A stretch of DNA of 64,000 nt from JAEUOS01 sp965279115 (GTDB lineage: Bacteria; Pseudomonadota; Gammaproteobacteria; Burkholderiales; JAEUOS01). The stretch lies in assembly GCA_965279115.1 (NCBI GenBank), contig OZ257137.1:5208001-5272000 (forward strand). The letters run 5' to 3'. A model generated the notes under the pieces. The model was not told the origin of the DNA, made no database searches, and saw only the letters and a list, made by a program, of their open reading frames with translations. The translations under genes were made by a program, and so were the position numbers. Shown in pieces: positions 33,407 through 41,827 of this stretch. Each line of letters starts with the position of its first letter. Within the stretch, counting starts at the first letter, position 1.

Positions 33407-33454
33407 CGTTTTTTTCATCCACTTCAACATCCACGACCTGCCAAGGAGCATCAA

Positions 33455-35074
33455 ATGAAGCGACGCAAATTCCTGCAAACCGGCGCGATCGGCGCCGCGT
33501 CTGCCGCCGCACCGGCGCTGTGGACGGCTGCCGCAATCGCACAGGGGCGCCCCAAGGACGTCCTGGTGGTGGCTAACGAGTTCGGTCCCAATTCGCTCGA
33601 CATCCACACCGTGGGTGCCAACCGGCCCAGCTATTCGGTGTCGTGGATGTGCTACGACCGCCTGATGACCTTCGGCAAGAAGAAGCTGCCCGACGGCCAG
33701 GTGATGTATGACTACACCAAGCTCGAGCCGGAACTGGCCGAGTCCTGGAAGATCGCGCCGGACGGCAATTCCGTCACCTTCAAGTTGCGCAAGGGGGCCA
33801 AATTCCATGACGGCACACCGATCACCGCCAAGGATGTCAAGTGGTCCTTCGACCGCGCGGTGACGGTGGGCGGCTTCCCGACTTTCCAGATGAAGGCCGG
33901 CTCGCTCGAGGACCCCAAGCAATTCGTCGTCGTCGACGATCTCACCTTCCGCATCGACTTCGTGCGGCGCGACAAGATGACCATGAACGACATTGCCGTG
34001 CCGGTGCCGGGCATCTACAACTCCGAACTGGTCAAGAAGAACGCCACGCCGCAGGACCCGTGGGGCCTGAACTGGACCAAAAGCAACATCGCCGGCGGCG
34101 GCGCCTTCAAGGTGGAGTCGTGGAAGCCGGGCCAGGAGATCATCTTCACCCGCAACGACGACTGGAAGAACGGCCCCTTGCCGGCCTTGAAGCGCGTGAT
34201 CCAGCGCGACGTGCCGAACGCCGGCAACCGCCGCGCGCTCCTGGTCAAGGGCGACATCGACATGACCTACAGCCTGCCGCCCAAGGACTTTTCCGAAGTG
34301 GCCAAGGAAGGCGGCAACATCAAGGTCAATTCCATGCCGATCGAGAACTCGATCTGGTACCTGGGAATGCTCACCACCAAGCCGCCGTTCAACAACCCCA
34401 AGGTGCGCCAGGCGATCGCCTGGGCCGTGCCCTACGACAAACTCTACGAATCCGCACTTTATGGCCGCGGTGCCAAGATGTACGGTGCCGCCTCCAACGA
34501 CGTGAAGACCATCGCCTGGCCGCAGCCCACCGGCTACAAGAACGACATTGCCAAGGCCAAGGCCCTGCTCAAGGAGGCCGGCTTCGAGAACGGCTTCGAG
34601 ACCACGCTGTCGTTCGACCTGGGCAACGGCACGGTGTCCGAGCCCATGGCCATCCTGATCCAGGAAAGCCTGGCGTCCATCGGCATCAAGACCACCATCA
34701 ACAAGGTGCCGGGTGCCAACTGGCGCGCGCAGCTGCTCAAGAAGGACATGCCGCTCATCGTCAACCGCTTCGGCGGCTGGCTCAATTATCCGGAGTACTT
34801 CTTCTACTGGTGCTATCACAGCCAGGACGCGGTGTTCAACACCATGAGCTACAAGAACCCGGCACTGGACAAGATGATCATGAACGCCAAGTTCGCCGAG
34901 AGCAAGCCGATCTACGACGGCGAGGTCAAGGCCATGCTCAAGCTGGCCTACGAGGAAGTACCGCGGGTGCCGCTGTTCCAGCCGCTCATGGATGTGGCGA
35001 TGCAGAAAAACGTGCAGGGCTACATGTACTGGTTCCATCTCGAGCCGGACTACCGGTCGATCTCCAAGACCTGA
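33455..35074 (+). CDS. ABC transporter substrate-binding protein, peptide/Ni family 5
   Basis: A 539-residue periplasmic protein (SBP_bac_5). MKRRKFLQTGAIGAASAAAP has a twin arginine and hydrophobic region, so Tat or Sec export is possible. Family segments: ELAESWKIAPDGNSVTFKLR, GAKFHDGTPITAKDVKWSF, and IQESLASIGIKTTINKV. It would deliver a substrate to the DppBCDF genes downstream. Context suggests a small N-carboxylated or oligo-urea compound, or a peptide, but sequence does not say which. AAGGAG precedes ATG 33455. Confidence 0.88.
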   Translation: MKRRKFLQTGAIGAASAAAPALWTAAAIAQGRPKDVLVVANEFGPNSLDIHTVGANRPSYSVSWMCYDRLMTFGKKKLPDGQVMYDYTKLEPELAESWKIAPDGNSVTFKLRKGAKFHDGTPITAKDVKWSFDRAVTVGGFPTFQMKAGSLEDPKQFVVVDDLTFRIDFVRRDKMTMNDIAVPVPGIYNSELVKKNATPQDPWGLNWTKSNIAGGGAFKVESWKPGQEIIFTRNDDWKNGPLPALKRVIQRDVPNAGNRRALLVKGDIDMTYSLPPKDFSEVAKEGGNIKVNSMPIENSIWYLGMLTTKPPFNNPKVRQAIAWAVPYDKLYESALYGRGAKMYGAASNDVKTIAWPQPTGYKNDIAKAKALLKEAGFENGFETTLSFDLGNGTVSEPMAILIQESLASIGIKTTINKVPGANWRAQLLKKDMPLIVNRFGGWLNYPEYFFYWCYHSQDAVFNTMSYKNPALDKMIMNAKFAESKPIYDGEVKAMLKLAYEEVPRVPLFQPLMDVAMQKNVQGYMYWFHLEPDYRSISKT

Positions 35075-35085
35075 AGGCACGCGCC

Positions 35086-35268
35086 ATGACCAAGAATGAG
35101 ATGTCCAGTTATATCGTTGCCACCGCCGCGGCGCTGGAGCTGCCGATCGCGCCCGAGCACATGCCCGGTGTCGTGGTGAACTTCGAGCGCCTTGCCGGCA
35201 TCGCCGCCCAGGTCAATGCGTTCAAGCTGGCGCCGGAAGACGAGCCGGCGCCGGTGTGGCGCCCATGA
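35086..35268 (+). CDS. atzG: AtzG-like small subunit (DUF4089)
   Basis: A 60-residue protein (MTKNEMSSYIVATAAALELP to EDEPAPVWRP). This size, position and sequence fit AtzG, the small partner described for AtzE, with which it forms a GatCA-like complex. The C-terminal DEPAPVW segment is typical of GatC-like subunits that wrap around the amidase. Its stop overlaps the atzE start by 4 bp, implying translational coupling and a 1:1 product. It lies only 11 bp after the substrate-binding protein gene. Confidence 0.75.
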   Translation: MTKNEMSSYIVATAAALELPIAPEHMPGVVVNFERLAGIAAQVNAFKLAPEDEPAPVWRP

Positions 35269-36662
35269 GCGGCCTGCACGAGCTGACCGCACTGGAAGCG
35301 GCGGCAAAGGTCCGATCCGGCGAGGTGACTGCGGTGGCCGTGGCGGAAGCAGCGCTGGCGCGCATCGCGTCGGCGGATGGCAAGGTCAATGCCTTTACCG
35401 AGGTCACGCGTGAGCGGGCGCTGGCCGAGGCGGCAGCCGTCGATGCGGCGCGCGCAGCCGGCCAGACCCTGCCGCCGCTGGCAGGTGTTCCGTATGCCGT
35501 CAAGAACCTGTTCGATGTGCAGGGCCTCACCACCCTGGCCGGCTCGAAAATCAACCGCGACCTGCCGCCGGCCGCAGCCGATTGCACGCTGGTCACGCAG
35601 ATGAAGGCGGCCGGCGCAGTGCTGGTGGGCGCGCTCAACATGGACGAGTACGCCTTCGGATTCACCACCGAGAACACGCATTACGGGCCGTGCCGCAATC
35701 CGCACGACCTGACGCGCATCGCCGGCGGTTCGTCCGGTGGCTCGGGGGCTGCGGTGGCGGCCGGCATGGTGCCGCTGACGCTGGGTACCGATACCAACGG
35801 GTCGATCCGCGTGCCGTCCTCGCTGTGCGGCATATTCGGCATCAAGCCCACCTACGGGCGCCTGTCGCGCAAGGGCTCTTATCCGTTCACTGGCAGCTTT
35901 GATCATGTCGGGCCGTTTGCACGCAGTGCGCTGGACCTGGCGGCGGTGTACGACGCCCTGCAATGCATCGACCGCGGCGACCCGGCGCAATCGGCCGCGG
36001 CGGTGGAACCGGCCTCCGCCGCGCTCGCCAAGGGCATCGACGGGTTGCGCATTGCGATCGCCGGTGACTACTTCGAAACCAACGCCACGCCGGGCGCCCT
36101 GAAGGCGCGCGACATCGTGGCCCAGGCGCTGGGCGCCTCCCGTAAGGTGAGCCTGCCGCAGGCGCAACTCGCACGGGGCGCTGCATTCGTGATCACGGCG
36201 GTGGAGGGCAGCCAGTTGCACCTGCCGGATCTGCGCTCGCGGCCGAATGACTTCGAACCGCTGATTCGTGACCGCTTCATCGCCAACGCCTTGGCGCCGG
36301 CTGCCTGGTACTTGCAGGCACAGCGCTTTCGCAAATGGTTCTACGACCAGGTCATGCGCGTGTTCGACGAGGTCGACATCATCCTCGCGCCGGCCACGCC
36401 CACCCATGCCACGCCGATCGGCGCGGAAACCTTCGATCTCAACGGCGTGCAGGTGCCGTCACGGCCCTCGATGGGCCTGCTGACCCAGCCGCTCTCGTTC
36501 ATCGGCCTGCCGATCGTGGCCGTGCCAGTGCCGCAGGCCGGCCAGTTGCCGATCGGCGTGCAGGTCATCGCCCGGCCTTGGCATGAGGCGGATGCCTTGC
36601 GGGTCGCGGCCTGGCTGGAAGCGCGCGGTGTTGCACAATCGCCGGTCGTCAACCCCGTTTAA
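35265..36662 (+). CDS. atzE: AtzE-like 1-carboxybiuret amidohydrolase
   Basis: A 465-residue amidase-signature hydrolase with Lys in GVPYAVKNLFDV (about 80), GGSSGGSG (about 154-161) and the nucleophile in GTDTNGSIRVP (about 180). Known AtzE acts with AtzG on 1-carboxybiuret in the revised cyanuric acid pathway. Residues resemble GatA too, but the pairing with atzG, atzH and atzF makes AtzE the best call. The ATG overlaps the atzG stop. No cyanuric acid hydrolase gene is in the window, so the physiological substrate could be a different N-carboxy amide. Confidence 0.8.
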   Translation: MSGLHELTALEAAAKVRSGEVTAVAVAEAALARIASADGKVNAFTEVTRERALAEAAAVDAARAAGQTLPPLAGVPYAVKNLFDVQGLTTLAGSKINRDLPPAAADCTLVTQMKAAGAVLVGALNMDEYAFGFTTENTHYGPCRNPHDLTRIAGGSSGGSGAAVAAGMVPLTLGTDTNGSIRVPSSLCGIFGIKPTYGRLSRKGSYPFTGSFDHVGPFARSALDLAAVYDALQCIDRGDPAQSAAAVEPASAALAKGIDGLRIAIAGDYFETNATPGALKARDIVAQALGASRKVSLPQAQLARGAAFVITAVEGSQLHLPDLRSRPNDFEPLIRDRFIANALAPAAWYLQAQRFRKWFYDQVMRVFDEVDIILAPATPTHATPIGAETFDLNGVQVPSRPSMGLLTQPLSFIGLPIVAVPVPQAGQLPIGVQVIARPWHEADALRVAAWLEARGVAQSPVVNPV

Positions 36663-36671
36663 GGAATCGTC

Positions 36672-37061
36672 ATGCTTGAAATCAACATCCCCGAAGTCGT
36701 CGCCGAAGTGACCGCGGCCTTCCAGCGCTATGAAGTCGCGCTCAACACCAACGATGTGGCGGTGCTGGACGAACTGTTCTGGAAAAGCCCGCTCACCCTG
36801 CGCTACGGCATGGGCGAGAACCTCTACGGCTACGACCAGATCGCGGCCTTCCGCTCGGCGCGCTCGCCGGCCGGGCTGGCGCGCACCATCAGCGGCACCC
36901 TGATCACCACCTATGGACGCGACATGGCCACTGCCAACACCATGTTCGAGCGCGAAACCGTGCCGGGCAAGCTGGGCCGCCAGAGCCAGACGTGGATGCG
37001 TACCGCCGAAGGCTGGCGCGTGGTTTCCGCGCATGTCAGCCTGATCCCCAAGCCTGCATGA
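36672..37061 (+). CDS. atzH: AtzH-like protein (DUF3225, SnoaL-like fold)
   Basis: A 129-residue protein with NTF2/SnoaL-like sequence (VTAAFQRYEVALNTNDVAVL, LDELFWKS, GYDQIAAFRSARSP, TWMRTAEGWRVVSAHVSLI). DUF3225/AtzH is recorded beside atzE and atzG and, from memory, is assigned decarboxylation of 1,3-dicarboxyurea to allophanate, which would feed AtzF. AAGGAAT precedes ATG 36672, 9 bp after atzE. The last codon overlaps the dppB start. Confidence 0.75.
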   Translation: MLEINIPEVVAEVTAAFQRYEVALNTNDVAVLDELFWKSPLTLRYGMGENLYGYDQIAAFRSARSPAGLARTISGTLITTYGRDMATANTMFERETVPGKLGRQSQTWMRTAEGWRVVSAHVSLIPKPA

Positions 37062-38071
37062 TCCGCGTCATCGCCCTGCGCCTGATCGGCGCGATTCCCA
37101 ACCTGATCGGCGTGGTGGTGGTCACCTTCCTGCTGACGCGGGCCTTGCCCGGCGACCCGGCGGCGTTTTTTGCCGGCGCCGCCGCCACGCCGGAGGCGGT
37201 CGAACAGATCCGCGAAAAGCTCGGCCTGAACAAGACCCTGGTCGAACAGTTCGGGCTGTACCTGCGGGATCTCGCGCATGGCGATTTCGGGCAAAGCCTG
37301 TCCACCGGCCAGCCGGTGCTGACCGAACTGGTGCAGCGCCTGCCGGCCTCGCTGGAACTTACCTTCTTTGCGCTGCTCCTGGCCACCGTGATCGCCTTGC
37401 CGCTGGGCATCATGGCGGCGACCCGCCCTGGCTCATGGATCGATCACCTGTGCCGACTGATCACCACCGCCGGCGTATCGCTGCCGACCTTTTTTACCGG
37501 CCTCTTGCTGGCCTACGTGTTCTATTTCCTGCTTGGCATCGCACCTTCGCCCCTGGGCCGCCTCGACCCGGTGTTTTCGCCGCCGAAAGCGGTGACCGGC
37601 ATGTACCTGATCGACAGCCTGCTGGCAGGCGAGGGCGCCCTGTTTCGCGCCTGCCTGGCGCAACTGGTGTTGCCCGCCATCACCATGGGGTTGTTTGTGC
37701 TGGCGCCGCTGGCGCGCATGACGCGCGCCTCCATGCTGGGCGTGCTGTCCTCGGACTTCATCCGCACCGCGCGGGCGTCCGGACTTTCGCCCTCTACCGT
37801 GCTGTACACCTACGCCTTCCGCAACGCCTTGCTTCCGGTGGTTACCACCCTGGGCATGGTGTTCTCGTTCCTGCTGGGCTCCAACGTGCTGGTGGAAAAA
37901 GTGTTCGCCTGGCCCGGCATCGGCTCCTACGCGATCGAGTCGCTCACCGCCTCGGACTACGCGCCCATCCAGGGCTTCGTGCTCACCATGGGCGTGCTAT
38001 ACGTGCTGCTCAACCTGACGATCGACCTGGTTTACGGCCTGATCGACCCGCGTGTCGGGCTGGAGGCGTGA
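37058..38071 (+). CDS. ABC transporter permease, DppB family
   Basis: A 337-residue inner-membrane permease with six predicted helices; the N-terminal LIGVVVVTFLLTRALPGDPAAFF is characteristic of DppB/OppB, and the LARMTRASMLGVLSSDFIRTA stretch is the ABC-coupling EAA-like loop. The ATG overlaps the atzH stop by 4 bp (ATGA), so permease and hydrolase genes are translated as one unit. It pairs with DppC at 38166. Confidence 0.88.
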   Translation: MIRVIALRLIGAIPNLIGVVVVTFLLTRALPGDPAAFFAGAAATPEAVEQIREKLGLNKTLVEQFGLYLRDLAHGDFGQSLSTGQPVLTELVQRLPASLELTFFALLLATVIALPLGIMAATRPGSWIDHLCRLITTAGVSLPTFFTGLLLAYVFYFLLGIAPSPLGRLDPVFSPPKAVTGMYLIDSLLAGEGALFRACLAQLVLPAITMGLFVLAPLARMTRASMLGVLSSDFIRTARASGLSPSTVLYTYAFRNALLPVVTTLGMVFSFLLGSNVLVEKVFAWPGIGSYAIESLTASDYAPIQGFVLTMGVLYVLLNLTIDLVYGLIDPRVGLEA

Positions 38072-38165
38072 TGAGCGCTCTCGCCCGGCCGCCCGAAGGG
38101 AGCGCCGAATCGTTAAATGCGCCTCCCTCGGGGAGGATGTCACGCAGTGACTGGAGGCTCGTTCA
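38072..38165 (+). other. Structured spacer between dppB and dppC with buried ribosome site
   Basis: This 94-bp gap is unusual in an operon whose other genes overlap. It contains nested inverted repeats: GCCTCC (38121-38126) with GGAGGC (38153-38158), CCTCCCTCGGGGAGG (38122-38136) and GTCAC/GTGAC (38139-38151). GGAGG at 38153-38157 is the ribosome site of dppC, eight bases before its ATG, so the outer pairing could hide it. Confidence 0.45.
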
Positions 38166-39011
38166 ATGAGCGCCACCCTGCGGCACATCCGCTATGTACT
38201 CTCCGAAAACCTGGTGACGCTCGGCGCGTTCGCGCTCTTCACCGCGTTTGTCCTGCTGGCGGTGTTCGGCCCCTTCATCGCGCCCTACGACCCGCTGGCC
38301 ACTGACACCGCGCGGGCCATGCAGCCGCCTTCGCTGGCGCACTGGTTCGGCACCGATTCCCTTGGGCGCGACATCCTCTCGCGAATCATCGTCGCCACCC
38401 GGCTTGATTTCGGCATCGCGGTGGCGGCAGTGGCGCTGTCGTTCGTGTTCGGCATCACGCTGGGCCTCGCCGCCGGATTTTTCGGTGGCTGGTGGGACCG
38501 CATCATCCTGCGCCTGGCCGATACCATCATGGCCTTCCCGCTGTTCGTGCTGGCAATGGGCATCGTCGCCGCGCTGGGCAATTCGGTCGCCAACATCGTC
38601 TATGCGACCGCCATCATCAACCTGCCGTTCTACATCCGGGTGGCGCGCGCCGAGGCCAATGTGCGGCGCAATGCGGGATTCGTCGAGGCAGCCCGCCTGG
38701 CCGGCAATGGCGACTGGCGCATCCTGTCGCACCACATTTTTCCCAACATCCTGCCGCCGGCCATGGTGCAGGTGTCGCTCAACATGGGCTGGGCCATCCT
38801 CAACGCGGCGGGGCTTTCATTCATCGGCCTGGGTGTGCGGCCGCCGATTCCCGAGTGGGGCATCATGGTCGCCGAAGGCGCCACCTACATCATCTCCGGC
38901 GAATGGTGGGTGGCGTTCTTCCCCGGCATGGTGCTGATGCTGGCGGTGTTCTGCTTCAACCTGCTGGGGGATGGTTTGCGCGACATCATCGATCCGAGGC
39001 GTCGCACATGA
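38166..39011 (+). CDS. ABC transporter permease, DppC family
   Basis: A 281-residue inner-membrane permease. The DppC-type motif HWFGTDSLGRDILSRII lies near residue 60, then a coupling loop (RAEANVRRNAGFVEAARLAGN). It ends GDGLRDIIDPRRRT, typical of this family. The start codon follows GGAGG by eight bases. It forms the channel with the DppB subunit and is driven by the two ATPases that follow; the dppD gene overlaps by 4 bp. Confidence 0.9.
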   Translation: MSATLRHIRYVLSENLVTLGAFALFTAFVLLAVFGPFIAPYDPLATDTARAMQPPSLAHWFGTDSLGRDILSRIIVATRLDFGIAVAAVALSFVFGITLGLAAGFFGGWWDRIILRLADTIMAFPLFVLAMGIVAALGNSVANIVYATAIINLPFYIRVARAEANVRRNAGFVEAARLAGNGDWRILSHHIFPNILPPAMVQVSLNMGWAILNAAGLSFIGLGVRPPIPEWGIMVAEGATYIISGEWWVAFFPGMVLMLAVFCFNLLGDGLRDIIDPRRRT

Positions 39012-40000
39012 GCAACGAGATACCGCTGCTCAAGGTCGAGAATTTCGGGCTGGAATTCCGCACCCGCTCCGGCGTGGTCCATGCACTGCAAGGGCTCAAC
39101 CTGGCCATCCGCAAGGGCGAGACCGTCGGCCTGGTGGGGGAGAGCGGCTCCGGCAAGTCGGTGCTGTCCTTCGCCATGCTGGGCATCTCGGACGCGGCAG
39201 CCCGGGTGACCGGCGGCTCGGCGCTGTTCGGCGGCCTGGACCTGCTCAAGGCGCGCGAGTCGGAACTGGCCGAGATCCGCGGCCGCGAGATCTCGATGAT
39301 CTTCCAGAATCCGCGCACTGCCCTGAACCCGATCCGCCGCGTTGGCGCGCAGATTGAAGACGTGTTGAAGCGCCACGCGGCGGTGCGCTCCGCCGATCTG
39401 CGCGCGCGCGCCGTCGAGGCGTTGCGTTCGGTCAACATTCCCGATCCGGAGCGCCGGTACTCCGCCTATCCGTTCGAACTCTCCGGTGGCATGTGCCAGC
39501 GCGTGATGATCGCCCTGGCGCTGGCCTGCGGGCCCTCGCTCCTGATCGCCGACGAACCCACCACCGGCCTGGATGTCACGACCCAGGCCGGCATCATGGA
39601 CCTGATCGCCGAGCGTGCGCGCGCCTCGGGGATGGCGACGCTATTCATCACCCACGACCTCGGGCTGGCGGCGGAGCATTGCGACCGCATCATCGTCATG
39701 CATGCCGGTCACATCGTGGAAGCGGCGCCGCGCGCGGCGTTGTTCGCCGCGCCACGCCACCCTTATACCGCGCAACTGATCCGCGCCACGCCGGCGGCGG
39801 ATTCGGTGCTCGAGGGCTTGAGTTCGATCCCCGGCAACCTGCCGGACCTGCGGCGCAACGATTTGCCGGCGTGCCGGTTTCGTGAACGCTGCGAACGCGG
39901 CAGCAGCGCCTGCGATGCGCCTTTGCCGCGCATCGATGCCGAGGCGGCCTCCGGCGTGGCGTGCTGGCATCCGCTCGCGGCCATGGCGGAGGCGGCATGA
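39008..40000 (+). CDS. ABC transporter ATPase, DppD family
   Basis: A 330-residue ATPase with Walker A GESGSGKS, the Q-loop FQNPRTALNP, signature LSGGMCQR, Walker B LLIADEPTTGLD and the switch histidine in FITHDLG. The C-terminal oligopeptide extension with spaced cysteines (about 275-320, CRFRERCERGSSAC) matches DppD/OppD iron-sulphur-type tails. The ATG overlaps the dppC stop, and the dppF start overlaps its own stop. Confidence 0.9.
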   Translation: MSNEIPLLKVENFGLEFRTRSGVVHALQGLNLAIRKGETVGLVGESGSGKSVLSFAMLGISDAAARVTGGSALFGGLDLLKARESELAEIRGREISMIFQNPRTALNPIRRVGAQIEDVLKRHAAVRSADLRARAVEALRSVNIPDPERRYSAYPFELSGGMCQRVMIALALACGPSLLIADEPTTGLDVTTQAGIMDLIAERARASGMATLFITHDLGLAAEHCDRIIVMHAGHIVEAAPRAALFAAPRHPYTAQLIRATPAADSVLEGLSSIPGNLPDLRRNDLPACRFRERCERGSSACDAPLPRIDAEAASGVACWHPLAAMAEAA

Positions 40001-40971
40001 GCGGCGTGCTGCTGGAAACGGTCGGCCTGTCGCGCCGTTTCGCGGTTGGCAAGCGCATCGCGGCGCTCAAGCGCACCGCGATGCTGCATGCCGTCGATGA
40101 TGTCAACCTGCGCATCCATGCCGGCGAATCGGTCGGCCTGGTGGGCGAATCCGGGTGCGGAAAGTCCACGCTGGTACGCCTGGTCAGCCGGCTCCTGGAC
40201 GCAAGCGAGGGTGCGATCGTGTTTCGCGAGCGTGATATCGGCGCCGTGCCGGCGGCGCAGTTCGCGGCGCATCCCGAGCGGGCGAAGATCCAGATGGTGT
40301 TCCAGGATCCGACCGACAGCCTCAATCCCCGCTACAGCGCGGCCGACACCATTGCCGAGCCGATGCGCTTGCTGAAAGGCGCGCGCGGCGACCTTGCCGC
40401 GGCGGTGCGCGGGCTCGCCAACGCGGTGGGCCTCGCGCCGGAGTTGCTGTCACGCTTCCCGCACCAGCTTTCCGGCGGGCAAAAGGCGCGCGTGGGCATC
40501 GCACGGGCGCTGGCATCGGAACCGGACCTCTTGATCCTCGACGAACCCACGTCGGCATTGGACGTGTCGGTGCAGGCCATCATCCTGCAACTGCTGGCGC
40601 GCTTGCGCCGCGAGCGCGGCCTTGCCTATCTGTTTGTTTCGCACGACCTCAACGTCGTGCGCCTGCTGTGCGACAGGGTCGTTGTGATGTACCTGGGCAG
40701 GGTGGTGGAGTCCGGTCCGGCCGGGGAGGTGTTCGCCAATCCGCGCCATCCCTACACGCGCGCGCTGGTATCGGCGATCCCGGGCGGGGCGGCCAATCTC
40801 GCCGGCGGGCGCATCCGGCTTTCCGGCGAGGTGCGCAGTCCCATCGACCCCGACCCCGCGGTTTGCCGGTTCTATGGCCGGTGCGGCCAGGGCGCCGCCA
40901 GATGCGCTGCCGAGATGCCGCTCCTGCGCGAGGCTTCCGGCGCGCACGCCGTGGCATGCCACTTTGCGTGA
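39997..40971 (+). CDS. ABC transporter ATPase, DppF family
   Basis: A 324-residue ATPase with Walker A GESGCGKS, Q-loop FQDPTDSLNPR, signature LSGGQKAR, Walker B LLILDEPTSALD and FVSHDLN. The C-terminal tail with cysteines (CRFYGRCGQGAARC) is of the oligopeptide ATPase type. It completes the transporter with DppBCD and the binding protein at 33455. The GntR gene follows 10 bp after its stop. Confidence 0.9.
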   Translation: MSGVLLETVGLSRRFAVGKRIAALKRTAMLHAVDDVNLRIHAGESVGLVGESGCGKSTLVRLVSRLLDASEGAIVFRERDIGAVPAAQFAAHPERAKIQMVFQDPTDSLNPRYSAADTIAEPMRLLKGARGDLAAAVRGLANAVGLAPELLSRFPHQLSGGQKARVGIARALASEPDLLILDEPTSALDVSVQAIILQLLARLRRERGLAYLFVSHDLNVVRLLCDRVVVMYLGRVVESGPAGEVFANPRHPYTRALVSAIPGGAANLAGGRIRLSGEVRSPIDPDPAVCRFYGRCGQGAARCAAEMPLLREASGAHAVACHFA

Positions 40972-40981
40972 AAATGGCGTC

Positions 40982-41725
40982 ATGAGCGAAATTCGACCCA
41001 TCATCGCACGCAAGGCCGCCCGTGCCCCCCGCGGACCCGCACCGGTTGCCCCGGTGGAGCGGGTGGCCGGCCTCGCCGTGCGCGTTTACGAGGGCATCAA
41101 GGCGGAAATCTTCGACTTTCACCTGATGCCCGGAGACCGCTTCACCGAAGCCGAGGTCGCCACGCGCATGCAGGTGAGCCGCACGCCGGTCCGGGAGGCG
41201 CTTTACCGCCTGGAGTCCGAGGGCTACCTGGAAGTGATGTTCCGCAGCGGCTGGCGCGTCAAGCCGTTCGATTTCCGCATGTTCGAGAATCTCTACGACG
41301 TGCGGGTCGTGCTTGAAGCCGCGGCGGTCAAGCGCCTGTGCGAGATGACCGAGCGGCCCTCCCTGGATGAGCTGAAGGCGGTCTGGCTGGTGCCGGCGGG
41401 CGAGCGCCTCGCCGATGGCCGCGCCGTGGCGTCCGCCGACGAGGACTTCCACGCCACCCTGGTGGCAGCGACCGGCAATGACGAGATGGCGCGCATTCAT
41501 CGCGAGTTGACCGAGCGCATCCGCATCATCAGGCGGCTGGATTTCACCAAGGAACAGCGCGTCGACATGACTTACCAGGAACACGCCAAGATCCTGCGGG
41601 CGGTATTGCAGCGCCGCGTCGATCAGGCGCAGTTGCTGCTGCGTTCTCACATCGAGGAGAGCAAGTCGGAAGTGCGCAAGATCACCTTGCACATGTTGCA
41701 CGCCGCCCGGGCGGCAGCCGCCTGA
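40982..41725 (+). CDS. GntR-family regulator, FCD type
   Basis: A 247-residue transcription factor. The winged helix occupies about 28-95 (VYEGIKAEIFDFHLMPGDRFTE, MQVSRTPVREALYRLESEGYL). The C-terminal FCD effector domain contains YDVRVVLEAAAVKRL, DEDFHATLVAATGN and a metal-site histidine in LLRSHIEESK. Its position as last gene of the atz-dpp cluster suggests it controls that operon, probably through TTGTATACAT at 31577. The effector is likely a pathway intermediate; this is inference. Confidence 0.85.
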   Translation: MSEIRPIIARKAARAPRGPAPVAPVERVAGLAVRVYEGIKAEIFDFHLMPGDRFTEAEVATRMQVSRTPVREALYRLESEGYLEVMFRSGWRVKPFDFRMFENLYDVRVVLEAAAVKRLCEMTERPSLDELKAVWLVPAGERLADGRAVASADEDFHATLVAATGNDEMARIHRELTERIRIIRRLDFTKEQRVDMTYQEHAKILRAVLQRRVDQAQLLLRSHIEESKSEVRKITLHMLHAARAAAA

Positions 41726-41827
41726 TCGGCGCTTTCGGCGACGGGGCAGAAAATGCTCCCGTCCTATGCCATTGACATCGATTCCGGTGGATAATCGCCG
41801 TTTTACGCAGGCGGTGCCGCAGGACGG

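Noticed and set aside
35265..36662. Reading the AtzE-like protein as GatA of a tRNA amidotransferase
   Set aside because: No gatB or gatC is adjacent; atzG, atzH and atzF neighbours fit AtzE better.
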